64,000 nucleotides of DNA from Budorcas taxicolor (GCF_023091745.1 NW_026291482.1:1798001-1862000); one strand, 5' to 3'. Shown: positions 20,928-35,000, numbered from the stretch's first letter. The notes: generated by a model from the sequence alone, not told the origin. Program-made: numbers and translations.

Positions 20928-23900
20928 ATGACGTCTGTCAGGCACCTTCTCGGCGCCCACGGAGTCAGCCTCCGGGTGTGTGGGGCTGCAGACCACAGCC
21001 AGGGGACCTGGGAGCCTTGTGCTCTCCGTGCGGCGCTGAGTCTGGGCGGCCAAGCGAGCGCTGGAGGAGCCCTGCACTTGCCCTCCCCTCCCCTCTAGGA
21101 GAGGCCTCACTGCTGGAGGGCTTGGCAGTGTGCAAGCCACCGGCTCCTAAGCCTTCCCCACGGACGCCTGGGGCCTAGATGCAAAGGCAAGGCAGGAGTG
21201 GAGCTGAGGCCAGGAAGGCGCCAGTGGCCTCTCCCAGCATCGCGCAGCCTGCTCCTTCCTGGGCAGCAAGCCTAGCAGCGAGGCAAGCCTGGGCAAGTCT
21301 CGCCCAGGGCAGAGCAGCCTCGCGCAAGGCACTTGACTGGATCCGGCCTCTGAGCAGAGCTGGAGCTCTGCCGTACTGGAGGCACACTCGGCTCGGCCCA
21401 AGCAGGGATGGCAGCTGCACCTGGCTTGGCTCCCTCGACTCTTCCCAAGGAGGCTCCCTTCCAAGCGTACTCTGCACTTGGCTTCCAGGCAGGACTCCCC
21501 GCGCCTCCTGCCAGTCTTGGCACAGGGGCTGCTTCCCCTGAGCTGAGGCTGTGGGCGGCAGCCCAGACACGCAGGGGCAGGCCCCAACCACCTGCCCACG
21601 TCTCTGCTGGTGGGGAGAGCACTAGGGAAATGACGTCTGTCAGGCACCTTCTGGGCGCTCACGGAGTCAGCATCCGGGTGTGTGGGACTGCAGACCACAG
21701 CCAGGGGCCCTGGGAGCCTGGGGCTCTCCGTGCTGTGCTGAGTCTGGGCGGCCAAGCGAGCGCTGGAGGAGCCCTGCACTTGCCATTCCCTTCCCTATGA
21801 CAGAGCTCTCACGGCTGCAGGGCTTGGCAGCGTGCAACCCACCGGCCCCTAAGCCCTCCGCAAGGACGCCTGGGGACTAGGTGCAAAGGCAAGGCAGGAG
21901 TGGAGCTGAGGCCAGGAAGGCGCCAGGAGCGTCTGCCTGTCTGGCGCAGCCTGCTCCTTCCCGGGCAGGAAGCCTAGCAGCGAGGCAAGTCTGGGCAAGG
22001 CTCGCCCAGGGCAGAGCAGCCTCACGCCAGCAACTCTGCCAGATCGGGCCTCTGAGCAGAGCTGGAGCTCTGCCGTACTGGAGGCTCACTGGGCTCCGCC
22101 CAAGGAGTGATTGCAGACGCACGCAGCTGCGCTGCCTCCTCTTCTCCTGAGGAGGCTCGCTTCCCTCATGCTGTGCACTAGGCTTCCAGGCGGGGGCGCC
22201 CCGCGCCTCCTACAGGTCTTGCCTCAGGGGCTGCTTCCCTTGAGCTGGGGCTGCCGGCGGGAGCCCAGACACGCAGGGGCAGGCCCCACCACCTGCACAC
22301 GTCTCTGCTGGGAAGCAGAGCGCTAGGGATATGACGTCTGTCAGGCACCTTCTCGGCGCCCACGGAGTCAGCCTCCGGGTGTGTGGGGCTGCAGACCACA
22401 GCCAGGGGACCTGGGAGCTTTGTGCTCTCCGTGCGGCCCTGAGTCTGGGCGGCCAAGCGAGCGCTGGAGGAGCCCTGCACTTGCCCTCCCCTACCCTCTA
22501 GGAGAGGCCTCACTGCTGGAGGGCTTGGCAGTGTGCAAGCCACCGGCTCCTAAGCCTTCCCCACGGACGCCTGGGGCCTAGATGCAAAGGCAAGGCAGGA
22601 GTGGAGCTGAGGCCAGGAAGGCGCCAGTGGCCTCTCCCAGCATCGCGCAGCCTGCTCCTTCCTGGGCAGCAAGCCTAGCAGCGAGGCAAGCCTGGGCAAG
22701 TCTCGCCCAGGGCAGAGCAGCCTCGCGCAAGGCACTTGACTGGATCCGGCCTCTGAGCAGAGCTGGAGCTCTGCCGTACTGGAGGCACACTCGGCTCGGC
22801 CCAAGCAGGGATGGCAGCTGCACCTGGCTTGGCTCCCTCGACTCTTCCCAAGGAGGCTCGCTTCCAAGCGTACTCTGCACTTGGCTTCCAGGCAGGACTC
22901 CCCGCGCCTCCTGCCAGTCTTGGCACAGGGGCTGCTTCCCCTGAGCTGAGGCTGTGGGCGGCAGCCCAGACACGCAGGGGCAGGCCCCAACCACCTGCCC
23001 ACGTCTCTGCTGGTGGGGAGAGCACTAGGGAAATGACGTCTGTCAGGCACCTTCTGGGCGCTCACGGAGTCAGCCTCCGGGTGTGTGGGGCTGCAGACCA
23101 CAGCCAGGGGCCCTGGGAGCCTGGGGCTCTCCGTGCTGTGCTGAGTCTGGGCGGCCAAGCGAGCGCTGGAGGAGCCCTGCACTTGCCATTCCCTTCCCTA
23201 TGACAGAGCTCTCACGGCTGCAGGGCTTGGCAGCGTGCAACCCACCGGCCCCTAAGCCCTCCGCAAGGACGCCTGGGGACTAGGTGCAAAGGCAAGGCAG
23301 GAGTGGAGCTGAGGCCAGGAAGGCGCCAGGAGCGTCTGCCTGTCTGGCGCAGCCTGCTCCTTCCCGGGCAGGAAGCCTAGCAGCGAGGCAAGTCTGGGCA
23401 AGGCTCGCCCAGGGCAGAGCAGCCTCACGCCAGCAACTCTGCCAGATCGGGCCTCTGAGCAGAGCTGGAGCTCTGCCGTACTGGAGGCTCACTGGGCTCC
23501 GCCCAAGGAGTGATTGCAGACGCACGCAGCTGCGCTGCCTCCTCTTCTCCTGAGGAGGCTCGCTTCCCTCATGCTGTGCACTAGGCTTCCAGGCGGGGGC
23601 GCCCCGCGCCTCCTACAGGTCTTGCCTCAGGGGCTGCTTCCCTTGAGCTGGGGCTGCCGGCGGGAGCCCAGACACGCAGGGGCAGGCCCCACCACCTGCA
23701 CACGTCTCTGCTGGGAAGCAGAGCGCTAGGGATATGACGTCTGTCAGGCACCTTCTCGGCGCCCACGGAGTCAGCCTCCGGGTGTGTGGGGCTGCAGACC
23801 ACAGCCAGGGGACCTGGGAGCCTTGTGCTCTCCGTGCGGCGCTGAGTCTGGGCGGCCAAGCGAGCGCTGGAGGAGCCCTGCACTTGCCCTCCCCTCCCCT

Positions 23901-25387
23901 CTAGGAGAGGCCTCACTGCTGGAGGGCTTGGCAGTGTGCAAGCCACCGGCTCCTAAGCCTTCCCCACGGACGCCTGGGGCCTAGATGCAAAGGCAAGGCA
24001 GGAGTGGAGCTGAGGCCAGGAAGGCGCCAGTGGCCTCTCCCAGCATCGCGCAGCCTGCTCCTTCCTGGGCAGCAAGCCTAGCAGCGAGGCAAGCCTGGGC
24101 AAGTCTCGCCCAGGGCAGAGCAGCCTCGCGCAAGGCACTTGACTGGATCCGGCCTCTGAGCAGAGCTGGAGCTCTGCCGTACTGGAGGCACACTCGGCTC
24201 GGCCCAAGCAGGGATGGCAGCTGCACCTGGCTTGGCTCCCTCGACTCTTCCCAAGGAGGCTCCCTTCCAAGCGTACTCTGCACTTGGCTTCCAGGCAGGA
24301 CTCCCCGCGCCTCCTGCCAGTCTTGGCACAGGGGCTGCTTCCCCTGAGCTGAGGCTGTGGGCGGCAGCCCAGACACGCAGGGGCAGGCCCCAACCACCTG
24401 CCCACGTCTCTGCTGGTGGGGAGAGCACTAGGGAAATGACGTCTGTCAGGCACCTTCTGGGCGCTCACGGAGTCAGCATCCGGGTGTGTGGGACTGCAGA
24501 CCACAGCCAGGGGCCCTGGGAGCCTGGGGCTCTCCGTGCTGTGCTGAGTCTGGGCGGCCAAGCGAGCGCTGGAGGAGCCCTGCACTTGCCATTCCCTTCC
24601 CTATGACAGAGCTCTCACGGCTGCAGGGCTTGGCAGCGTGCAACCCACCGGCCCCTAAGCCCTCCGCAAGGACGCCTGGGGACTAGGTGCAAAGGCAAGG
24701 CAGGAGTGGAGCTGAGGCCAGGAAGGCGCCAGGAGCGTCTGCCTGTCTGGCGCAGCCTGCTCCTTCCCGGGCAGGAAGCCTAGCAGCGAGGCAAGTCTGG
24801 GCAAGGCTCGCCCAGGGCAGAGCAGCCTCACGCCAGCAACTCTGCCAGATCGGGCCTCTGAGCAGAGCTGGAGCTCTGCCGTACTGGAGGCTCACTGGGC
24901 TCCGCCCAAGGAGTGATTGCAGACGCACGCAGCTGCGCTGCCTCCTCTTCTCCTGAGGAGGCTCGCTTCCCTCATGCTGTGCACTAGGCTTCCAGGCGGG
25001 GGCGCCCCGCGCCTCCTACAGGTCTTGCCTCAGGGGCTGCTTCCCTTGAGCTGGGGCTGCCGGCGGGAGCCCAGACACGCAGGGGCAGGCCCCACCACCT
25101 GCACACGTCTCTGCTGGGAAGCAGAGCGCTAGGGATATGACGTCTGTCAGGCACCTTCTCGGCGCCCACGGAGTCAGCCTCCGGGTGTGTGGGGCTGCAG
25201 ACCACAGCCAGGGGACCTGGGAGCTTTGTGCTCTCCGTGCGGCCCTGAGTCTGGGCGGCCAAGCGAGCGCTGGAGGAGCCCTGCACTTGCCCTCCCCTAC
25301 CCTCTAGGAGAGGCCTCACTGCTGGAGGGCTTGGCAGTGTGCAAGCCACCGGCTCCTAAGCCTTCCCCACGGACGCCTGGGGCCTAG
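20928..25387. repeat. 2806-bp (two-dimer) tandem duplication
   Basis: Markers recur 2806 bp apart. AGCATCCGGGTGTGTGGGACTG occupies about 21668-21690 and 24474-24496. GGGAGCTTTGTG lies near 22.42 and 25.22 kb, GCGGCCCTGAG near 22.44 and 25.24 kb, and CCCCTACCCTCTAGG near 22.49 and 25.30 kb. All A units here carry CTGGGAAGCAG and a TAGGAGAGG-type ending, marking a locally homogenised subfamily. The second copy loses correspondence after about 25.6 kb: the B units at 22582 and 25388 differ at GGCTCGCTTCC against GGCTCCCTTCC. Confidence 0.7.
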
Positions 25388-26089
25388 ATGCAAAGGCAAG
25401 GCAGGAGTGGAGCTGAGGCCAGGAAGGCGCCAGTGGCCTCTCCCAGCATCGCGCAGCCTGCTCCTTCCTGGGCAGCAAGCCTAGCAGCGAGGCAAGCCTG
25501 GGCAAGTCTCGCCCAGGGCAGAGCAGCCTCGCGCAAGGCACTTGACTGGATCCGGCCTCTGAGCAGAGCTGGAGCTCTGCCGTACTGGAGGCACACTCGG
25601 CTCGGCCCAAGCAGGGATGGCAGCTGCACCTGGCTTGGCTCCCTCGACTCTTCCCAAGGAGGCTCCCTTCCAAGCGTACTCTGCACTTGGCTTCCAGGCA
25701 GGACTCCCCGCGCCTCCTGCCAGTCTTGGCACAGGGGCTGCTTCCCCTGAGCTGAGGCTGTGGGCGGCAGCCCAGACACGCAGGGGCAGGCCCCAACCAC
25801 CTGCCCACGTCTCTGCTGGTGGGGAGAGCACTAGGGAAATGACGTCTGTCAGGCACCTTCTGGGCGCTCACGGAGTCAGCCTCCGGGTGTGTGGGACTGC
25901 AGACCACAGCCAGGGGCCCTGGGAGCCTGGGGCTCTCCGTGCTGTGCTGAGTCTGGGCGGTCAAGCAAGCGCTGGAGGAGCTCTGCACTTGCCATTCCCT
26001 TCCCTATGACAGAGCTCTCACGGATGGACGGCTTGGCAGCGTGCAACCCACCGGCCCCTAAGCCCTCCGCAAGGACGCCTGGGGACTAG

Positions 26090-29000
26090 GTGCAAAGGCA
26101 AGGCAGGAGTGGAGCTGAGGCCAGGAAGGAGCCAGGAGCGTCTGCCTGTCTGGCGCAGCCTGCTCCTTCCCGGGCAGGAAGCCTAGCAACGAGGCAAGTC
26201 TGGGCAAGGCTCGCCCAGGGCAGAGCAGCCACACGCCAGCAACTCTGCCAGATCGGGCCTCTGAGCAGAGCTGGAGCTCTGCCGTACTGGAGGCTCACTG
26301 GGCTCCGCCCAAGGAGTGATTGCAGACGCACGCAGCTGCGCTGCCTCCTCTTCTCCCGAGGAGGCTCGCTTCCCGCATGCTGTGCACTAGGCTTCCAGGC
26401 GGGGGCGCCCCGCGCCTCCTACAGGTCTTGCCTCAGGGGCTGCTTCCCTTGAGCTGGGGCTGCCGGCGGGAGCCCAGACACGCAGGGGCAGGCCCCACCA
26501 CCTGCACACGTCTCTGCTGGGGAGCAGAGCGCTAGGGACATGACGTCTGTCAGGCACCTTCTGGGCGCCCACGGAGTCAGCCTCCGGGTGTGTGGGGCTG
26601 CAGACCACAGCCAGGGGACCTGGGAGCCTTGTGCTCTCCGTGCGGCGCTGAGTCTGGGCGGCCAAGCGAGCGCTGGAGGAGCCCTGCACTTGCCCTCCCC
26701 TCCCCTCTAAGAGAGGCCTCACTGCTGGAGGGCTTGGCAGTGTGCAAGCCACCGGCTCCTAAGCCTTCCCCACGGACGCCTGGGGCCTAGATGCAAAGGC
26801 AAGGCAGGAGTGGAGCTGAGGCCAGGAAGGCGCCAGTGGCCTCTCCCAGCATCGCGCAGCCTGCTCCTTCCTGGGCAGCAAGCCTAGCAGCGAGGCAAGC
26901 CTGGGCAAGTCTCGCCCAGGGCAGAGCAGCCTCGCGCAAGGCACTTGACTGGATCCGGCCTCTGAGCAGAGCTGGAGCTCTGCCGTACTGGAGGCACACT
27001 CGGCTCGGCCCAAGCAGGGATTGCAGCTGCACGCGGCTTGGCTCCCTCGACTCTTCCCAAGGAGGCTCGCTTCCAAGCGTGCTCTGCACTTGGCTTCCAG
27101 GCAGGGGCGCCCCGCGCCTCCTGCCAGTCTTGGCACAGGGGCTGCTTCCCCTGAGCTGAGGCTGTGGGCGGCAGCCCAGACACGCAGGGGCAGGCCCCAA
27201 CCACCTGCCCACGTCTCTGCTGGTGGGGAGAGCACTAGGGAAATGACGTCTGTCAGGCACCTTCTGGGCGCTCACGGAGTCAGCCTCCGGGTGTGTGGGG
27301 CTGCAGACCACAGCCAGGGGCCCTGGGAGCCTGGGGCTCTCCGTGCTGTGCTGAGTCTGGGCGGCCAAGCGAGCGCTGGAGGAGCCCTGCACTTGCCATT
27401 CCCTTCCCTATGACAGAGCTCTCACGGCTGCAGGGCTTGGCAGCGTGCAACCCACCGGCCCCTAAGCCCTCCGCAAGGACGCCTGGGGACTAGGTGCAAA
27501 GGCAAGGCAGGAGTGGAGCTGAGGCCAGGAAGGCACCAGGAGCGTCTGCCTGTCTGGCGCAGCCTGCTCCTTCCCGGGCAGGAAGCCTAGCAACGAGGCA
27601 AGTCTGGGCAAGGCTCGCCCAGGGCAGAGCAGCCACACGCCAGCAGCTCTGCCAGATCGGGCCTCTGAGCAGAGCTGGAGCTCTGCCGTACTGGAGGCTC
27701 ACTGGGCTCCGCCCAAGGAGTTATTGCAGACGCACGCAGCTGCGCTGCCTCCTCTTCTCCCGAGGAGGCTCGCTTCCCGCATGCTGTGCACTAGGCTTCC
27801 AGGCGGGGGCGCCCCGCGCCTCCTACAGGTCTTGCCTCAGGGGCTGCTTCCCTTGAGCTGGGGCTGCCGGCGGGAGCCCAGACACGCAGGGGCAGGCCCC
27901 ACCACCTGCACACGTCTCTGCTGGGGAGCAGAGCGCTAGGGACATGACGTCTGTCAGGCACCTTCTGGGCGCCCACGGAGTCAGCCTCCGGGTGTGTGGG
28001 GCTGCAGACCACAGCCAGGGGACCTGGGAGCCTTGTGCTCTCCGTGCGGCGCTGAGTCTGGGCGGCCAAGCGAGCGCTGGAGGAGCCCTGCACTTGCCCT
28101 CCCCTCCCCTCGACGAGAGGCCTCACTGCTGGAGGGCTTGGCAGTGTGCAAGCCACCGGCTCCTAAGCCTTCCCCACGGACGCCTGGGGCCTAGATGCAA
28201 AGGCAAGGCAGGAGTGGAGCTGAGGCCAGGAAGGCGCCAGTGGCCTCTCCCAGCATCGCGCAGCCTGCTCCTTCCTGGGCAGCAAGCCTAGCAGCGAGGC
28301 AAGCCTGGGCAAGTCTCGCCCAGGGCAGAGCAGCCTCGCGCAAGGCACTTGACTGGATCCGGCCTCTGAGCAGAGCTGGAGCTCTGCCGTACTGGAGGCA
28401 CACTCGGCTCGGCCCAAGCAGGGATGGCAGCTGCACCTGGCTTGGCTCCCTCGACTCTTCCCAAGGAGGCTCGCTTCCAAGCGTACTCTGCACTTGGCTT
28501 CCAGGCAGGACTCCCCGCGCCTCCTGCCAGTCTTGGCACAGGGGCTGCTTCCCCTGAGCTGAGGCTGTGGGCGGCAGCCCAGACACGCAGGGGCAGGCCC
28601 CAACCACCTGCCCACGTCTCTGCTGGTGGGGAGAGCACTAGGGAAATGACGTCTGTCAGGCACCTTCTGGGCGCTCACGGAGTCAGCCTCCGGGTGTGTG
28701 GGGCTGCAGACCACAGCCAGGGGCCCTGGGAGCCTGGTGCTCTCCGTGCTGTGCTGAGTCTGGGCGGCCAAGCGAGCGCTGGAGGAGCCCTGCACTTGCC
28801 ATTCCCTTCCCTATGACAGAGCTCTCACGGCTGGACGGCTTGGCAGCGTGCAACCCACCGGCCCCTAAGCCCTCCGCAAGGACGCCTGGGGACTAGGTGC
28901 AAAGGCAAGGCAGGAGTGGAGCTGAGGCCAGGAAGGCGCCAGGAGCGTCTACCTGTCTGGTGCAGCCTGCTCCTTCCCGGGCAGGAAGCCTAGCAGCGAG

Positions 29001-32000
29001 GCAAGTCTGGGCAAGGCTCGCCCAGGGCAGAGCAGCCTCACGCCAGCAACTCTGCCAGATCGGGCCTCTGAGCAGAGCTGGAGCTCTGCCGTACTGGAGG
29101 CTCACTGGGCTCCGCCCAAGGAGTGATTGCAGACGCACGCAGCTGCGCTGCCTCCTCTTCTCCCGCGGAGGCTCGCTTCCCGCATGCTGTGCACTAGGCT
29201 TCCAGGCGGGGGCGCCCCGCGCCTCCTACAGGTCTTGCCTCAGGGGCTGCTTCCCTTGAGCTGGGGCTGCCGGCGGGAGCCCAGACACGCAGGGGCAGGC
29301 CCCACCACCTGCACACGTCTCTGCTGGGGAGCAGAGCGCTAAGGATATGACGTCTGTCAGGCACCTTCTCGGCGCCCACGGAGTCAGCCTCCAGGTGTGT
29401 GGGGCTGCAGACCACAGCCAGGGGACCTGGGAGCCTTGTGCTCTCCGTGCGGCGCTGAGTCTGGGCGGCCAAGCGAGCGCTGGAGGAGCCCTGCACTTGT
29501 CCTCCCCTCCCCTCTAAGAGAGGCCTCACTGCTGGAGGGCTTGGCAGTGTGAAACCCACCGGCTCCTAAGCCTTCCCCACGGACGCCTGGGGCCTAGATG
29601 CAAAGGCAAGGCAGGAGTGGAGCTGAGGCCAGGAAGGCGCCAGTGGCCTCTCCCAGCATCGCGCAGCCTGCTCCTTCCTGGGCAGCAAGCCTAGCAGCGA
29701 GGCAAGCCTGGGCAAGTCTCGCCCAGGGCAGAGAAGCCTCGCGCAAGGCACTTGACTGGATCCGGCCTCTGAGCAGAGCTGGAGCTCTGCCGTACTGGAG
29801 GCACACTCGGCTCGGCCCAAGCAGGGATGGCAGCTGCACCTGGCTTGGCTCCCTCGACTCTTCCCAAGGAGGCTCGCTTCCAAGCGTACTCTGCACTTGG
29901 CTTCCAGGCAGGACTCCCCGCGCCTCCTGCCAGTCTTGGCACAGGGGCTGCTTCCCCTGAGCTGAGGCTGTGGGCGGCAGCCCAGACACGCAGGGGCAGG
30001 CCCCAACCACCTGCCCACGTCTCTGCTGGTGGGGAGAGCACTAGGGAAATGACGTCTGTCAGGCACCTTCTGGGCGCTCACGGAGTCAGCCTCCGGGTGT
30101 GTGGGGCTGCAGACCACAGCCAGGGGCCCTGGGAGCCTGGGGCTCTCCGTGCTGTGCTGAGTCTGGGCGGCCAAGCGAGCGCTGGAGGAGCCCTGCACTT
30201 GCCATTCCCTTCCCTATGACAGAGCTCTCACGGCTGCAGGGCTTGGCAGCGTGCAACCCACCGGCCCCTAAGCCCTCCGCAAGGACGCCTGGGGACTAGG
30301 TGCAAAGGCAAGGCAGGAGTGGAGCTGAGGCCAGGAAGGCGCCAGGAGCGTCTGCCTGTCTGGCGCAGCCTGCTCCTTCCCGGGCAGGAAGCCTAGCAGC
30401 GAGGCAAGTCTGGGCAAGGCTCGCCCAGGGCAGAGCAGCCTCACGCCAGCAACTCTGCCAGATCGGACCTCTGAGCAGAGCTGGAGCTCTGCCGTACTGG
30501 AGGCTCACTGGGCTCCGCCCAAGGAGTGATTGCAGACGCACGCAGCTGCGCTGCCTCCTCTTCTCCTGAGGAGGCTCGCTTCCCGCATGCTGTGCACTAG
30601 GCTTCCAGGCGGGGGCGCCCAGCGCCTCCTACAGGTCTTGCCTCAGGGGCTGCTTCCCTTGAGCTGGGGCTGCCGGCGGGAGCCCAGACACGCAGGGGCA
30701 GGCCCCACCACCTGCACACGTCTCTGCTGGGGAGCAGAGCGCTAGGGACATGACGTCTGTCAGGCACCTTCTGGGCGCCCACGGAGTCAGCCTCCGGGTG
30801 TGTGGGGCTGCAGACCACAGCCAGGGGACCTGGGAGCCTTGTGCTCTCCGTGCGGCACTGAGTCTGGGCGGCCAAGCGAGCGCTGGAGGAGCCCTGCACT
30901 TGCCCTCCCCTCCCCTCTAAGAGAGGCCTCACTGCTGGAGGGCTTGGCAGTGTGCAAGCCACCGGCTCCTAAGCCTTCCCCACGGACGCCTGGGGCCTAG
31001 ATGCAAAGGCAAGGCAGGAGTGGAGCTGAGGCCAGGAAGGCGCCAGTGGCCTCTCCCAGCATCGCGCAGCCTGCTCCTTCCTGGGCAGCAAGCCTAGCAG
31101 CGAGGCAAGCCTGGGCAAGTCTCGCCCAGGGCAGAGCAGCCTCGCGCAAGGCACTTGACTGGATCCGGCCTCTGAGCAGAGCTGGAGCTCTGCCGTACTG
31201 GAGGCACACTCGGCTCGGCCCAAGCAGGGATGGCAGCTGCACCTGGCTTGGCTCCCTCGACTCTTCCCAAGGAGGCTCCCTTCCAAGCGTACTCTGCACT
31301 TGGCTTCCAGGCAGGACTCCCCGCGCCTCCTGCCAGTCTTGGCACAGGGGCTGCTTCCCCTGAGCTGAGGCTGTGGGCGGCAGCCCAGACACGCAGGGGC
31401 AGGCCCCAACCACCTGCCCACGTCTCTGCTGGTGGGGAGAGCACTAGGGAAATGACGTCTGTCAGGCACCTTCTGGGCGCTCACGGAGTCAGCCTCCGGG
31501 TGTGTGGGGCTGCAGACCACAGCCAGGGGCCCTGGGAGCCTGGGGCTCTCCGTGCTGTGCTGAGTCTGGGCGGCCAAGCGAGCGCTGGAGGAGCCCTGCA
31601 CTTGCCATTCCCTTCCCTATGACAGAGCTCTCACGGCTGCAGGGCTTGGCAGCGTGCAACCCACCGGCCCCTAAGCCCTCCGCAAGGACGCCTGGGGACT
31701 AGGTGCAAAGGCAAGGCAGGAGTGGAGCTGAGGCCAGGAAGGCGCCAGGAGCGTCTGCCTGTCTGGCGCAGCCTGCTCCTTCCCGGGCAGGAAGCCTAGC
31801 AGCGAGGCAAGTCTGGGCAAGGCTCGCCCAGGGCAGAGCAGCCTCACGCCAGCAACTCTGCCAGATCGGGCCTCTGAGCAGAGCTGGAGCTCTGCCGTAC
31901 TGGAGGCTCACTGGGCTCCGCCCAAGGAGTGATTGCAGACGCACGCAGCTGCGCTGCCTCCTCTTCTCCTGAGGAGGCTCGCTTCCCTCATGCTGTGCAC

Positions 32001-35000
32001 TAGGCTTCCAGGCGGGGGCGCCCCGCGCCTCCTACAGGTCTTGCCTCAGGGGCTGCTTCCCTTGAGCTGGGGCTGCCGGCGGGAGCCCAGACACGCAGGG
32101 GCAGGCCCCACCACCTGCACACGTCTCTGCTGGGAAGCAGAGCGCTAGGGATATGACGTCTGTCAGGCACCTTCTCGGCGCCCACGGAGTCAGCCTCCGG
32201 GTGTGTGGGGCTGCAGACCACAGCCAGGGGACCTGGGAGCCTTGTGCTCTCCGTGCGGCGCTGAGTCTGGGCGGCCAAGCGAGCGCTGGAGGAGCCCTGC
32301 ACTTGCCCTCCCCTCCCCTCTAGGAGAGGCCTCACTGCTGGAGGGCTTGGCAGTGTGCAAGCCACCGGCTCCTAAGCCTTCCCCACGGACGCCTGGGGCC
32401 TAGATGCAAAGGCAAGGCAGGAGTGGAGCTGAGGCCAGGAAGGCGCCAGTGGCCTCTCCCAGCATCGCGCAGCCTGCTCCTTCCTGGGCAGCAAGCCTAG
32501 CAGCGAGGCAAGCCTGGGCAAGTCTCGCCCAGGGCAGAGCAGCCTCGCGCAAGGCACTTGACTGGATCCGGCCTCTGAGCAGAGCTGGAGCTCTGCCGTA
32601 CTGGAGGCACACTCGGCTCGGCCCAAGCAGGGATGGCAGCTGCACCTGGCTTGGCTCCCTCGACTCTTCCCAAGGAGGCTCCCTTCCAAGCGTACTCTGC
32701 ACTTGGCTTCCAGGCAGGACTCCCCGCGCCTCCTGCCAGTCTTGGCACAGGGGCTGCTTCCCCTGAGCTGAGGCTGTGGGCGGCAGCCCAGACACGCAGG
32801 GGCAGGCCCCAACCACCTGCCCACGTCTCTGCTGGTGGGGAGAGCACTAGGGAAATGACGTCTGTCAGGCACCTTCTGGGCGCTCACGGAGTCAGCCTCC
32901 GGGTGTGTGGGACTGCAGACCACAGCCAGGGGCCCTGGGAGCCTGGGGCTCTCCGTGCTGTGCTGAGTCTGGGCGGCCAAGCGAGCGCTGGAGGAGCCCT
33001 GCACTTGCCATTCCCTTCCCTATGACAGAGCTCTCACGGCTGCAGGGCTTGGCAGCGTGCAACCCACCGGCCCCTAAGCCCTCCGCAAGGACGCCTGGGG
33101 ACTAGGTGCAAAGGCAAGGCAGGAGTGGAGCTGAGGCCAGGAAGGCGCCAGGAGCGTCTGCCTGTCTGGCGCAGCCTGCTCCTTCCCGGGCAGGAAGCCT
33201 AGCAGCGAGGCAAGTCTGGGCAAGGCTCGCCCAGGGCAGAGCAGCCTCACGCCAGCAACTCTGCCAGATCGGGACTCTGAGCAGAGCTGGAGCTCTGCCG
33301 TACTGGAGGCTCACTGGGCTCCGCCCAAGGAGTGATTGCAGACGCACGCAGCTGCGCTGCCTCCTCTTCTCCTGAGGAGGCTCGCTTCCCGCATGCTGTG
33401 CACTAGGCTTCCAGGCGGGGGCGCCCCGCGCCTCCTACAGGTCTTGCCTCAGGGGCTGCTTCCCTTGAGCTGGGGCTGCCGGCGGGAGCCCAGACACGCA
33501 GGGGCAGGCCCCACCACCTGCACACGTCTCTGCTGGGGAGCAGAGCGCTAGGGACATGACGTCTGTCAGGCACCTTCTGGGCGCCCACGGAGTCAGCCTC
33601 CGTGTGTGTGGGGCTGCAGACCACAGCCAGGGGACCTGGGAGCCTTGTGCTCTCCGTGCGGCGCTGAGTCTGGGCGGCCAAGCGAGCGCTGGAGGAGCCC
33701 TGCACTTGCCCTCCCCTCCCCTCGACGAGAGGCCTCACTGCTGGAGGGCTTGGCAGTGTGCAAGCCACCGGCTCCTAAGCCTTCCCCACGGACGCCTGGG
33801 GCCTAGATGCAAAGGCAAGGCAGGAGTGGAGCTGAGGCCAGGAAGGCGCCAGTGGCCTCTCCCAGCATCGCGCAGCCTGCTCCTTCCTGGGCAGCAAGCC
33901 TAGCAGCGAGGCAAGCCTGGGCAAGTCTCGCCCAGGGCAGAGCAGCCTCGCGCAAGGCACTTGACTGGATCCGGCCTCTGAGCAGAGCTGGAGCTCTGCC
34001 GTACTGGAGGCACACTCGGCTCGGCCCAAGCAGGGATGGCAGCTGCACCTGGCTTGGCTCCCTCGACTCTTCCCAAGGAGGCTCGCTTCCAAGCGTACTC
34101 TGCACTTGGCTTCCAGGCAGGACTCCCCGCGCCTCCTGCCAGTCTTGGCACAGGGGCTGCTTCCCCTGAGCTGAGGCTGTGGGCGGCAGCCCAGACACGC
34201 AGGGGCAGGCCCCAACCACGTGCCCACGTCTCTGCTGGTGGGGAGAGCACTAGGGAAATGACGTCTGTCAGGCACCTTCTGGGCGCTCACGGAGTCAGCC
34301 TCCGGGTGTGTGGGGCTGCAGACCACAGCCAGGGGCCCTGGGAGCCTGGGGCTCTCCGTGCTGTGCTGAGTCTGGGCGGCCAAGCGAGCGCTGGAGGAGC
34401 CCTGCACTTGCCATTCCCTTCCCTATGACAGAGCTCTCACGGCTGCAGGGCTTGGCAGCGTGCAACCCACCGGCCCCTAAGCCCTCCGCAAGGACGCCTG
34501 GGGACTAGGTGCAAAGGCAAGGCAGGAGTGGAGCTGAGGCCAGGAAGGCGCCAGGAGCGTCTGCCTGTCTGGCGCAGCCTGCTCCTTCCCGGGCAGGAAG
34601 CCTAGCAGCGAGGCAAGTCTGGGCAAGGCTCGCCCAGGGCAGAGCAGCCTCACGCCAGCAACTCTGCCAGATCGGGCCTCTGAGCAGAGCTGGAGCTCTG
34701 CCGTACTGGAGGCTCACTGGGCTCCGCCCAAGGAGTGATTGCAGACGCACGCAGCTGCGCTGCCTCCTCTTCTCCTGAGGAGGCTCGCTTCCCGCATGCT
34801 GTGCACTAGGCTTCCAGGCGGGGGCGCCCAGCGCCTCCTACAGGTCTTGCCTCAGGGGCTGCTTCCCTTGAGCTGGGGCTGCCGGCGGGAGCCCAGACAC
34901 GCAGGGGCAGGCCCCACCACCTGCACACGTCTCTGCTGGGAAGCAGAGCGCTAGGGATATGACGTCTGTCAGGCACCTTCTCGGCGCCCACGGAGTCAGC

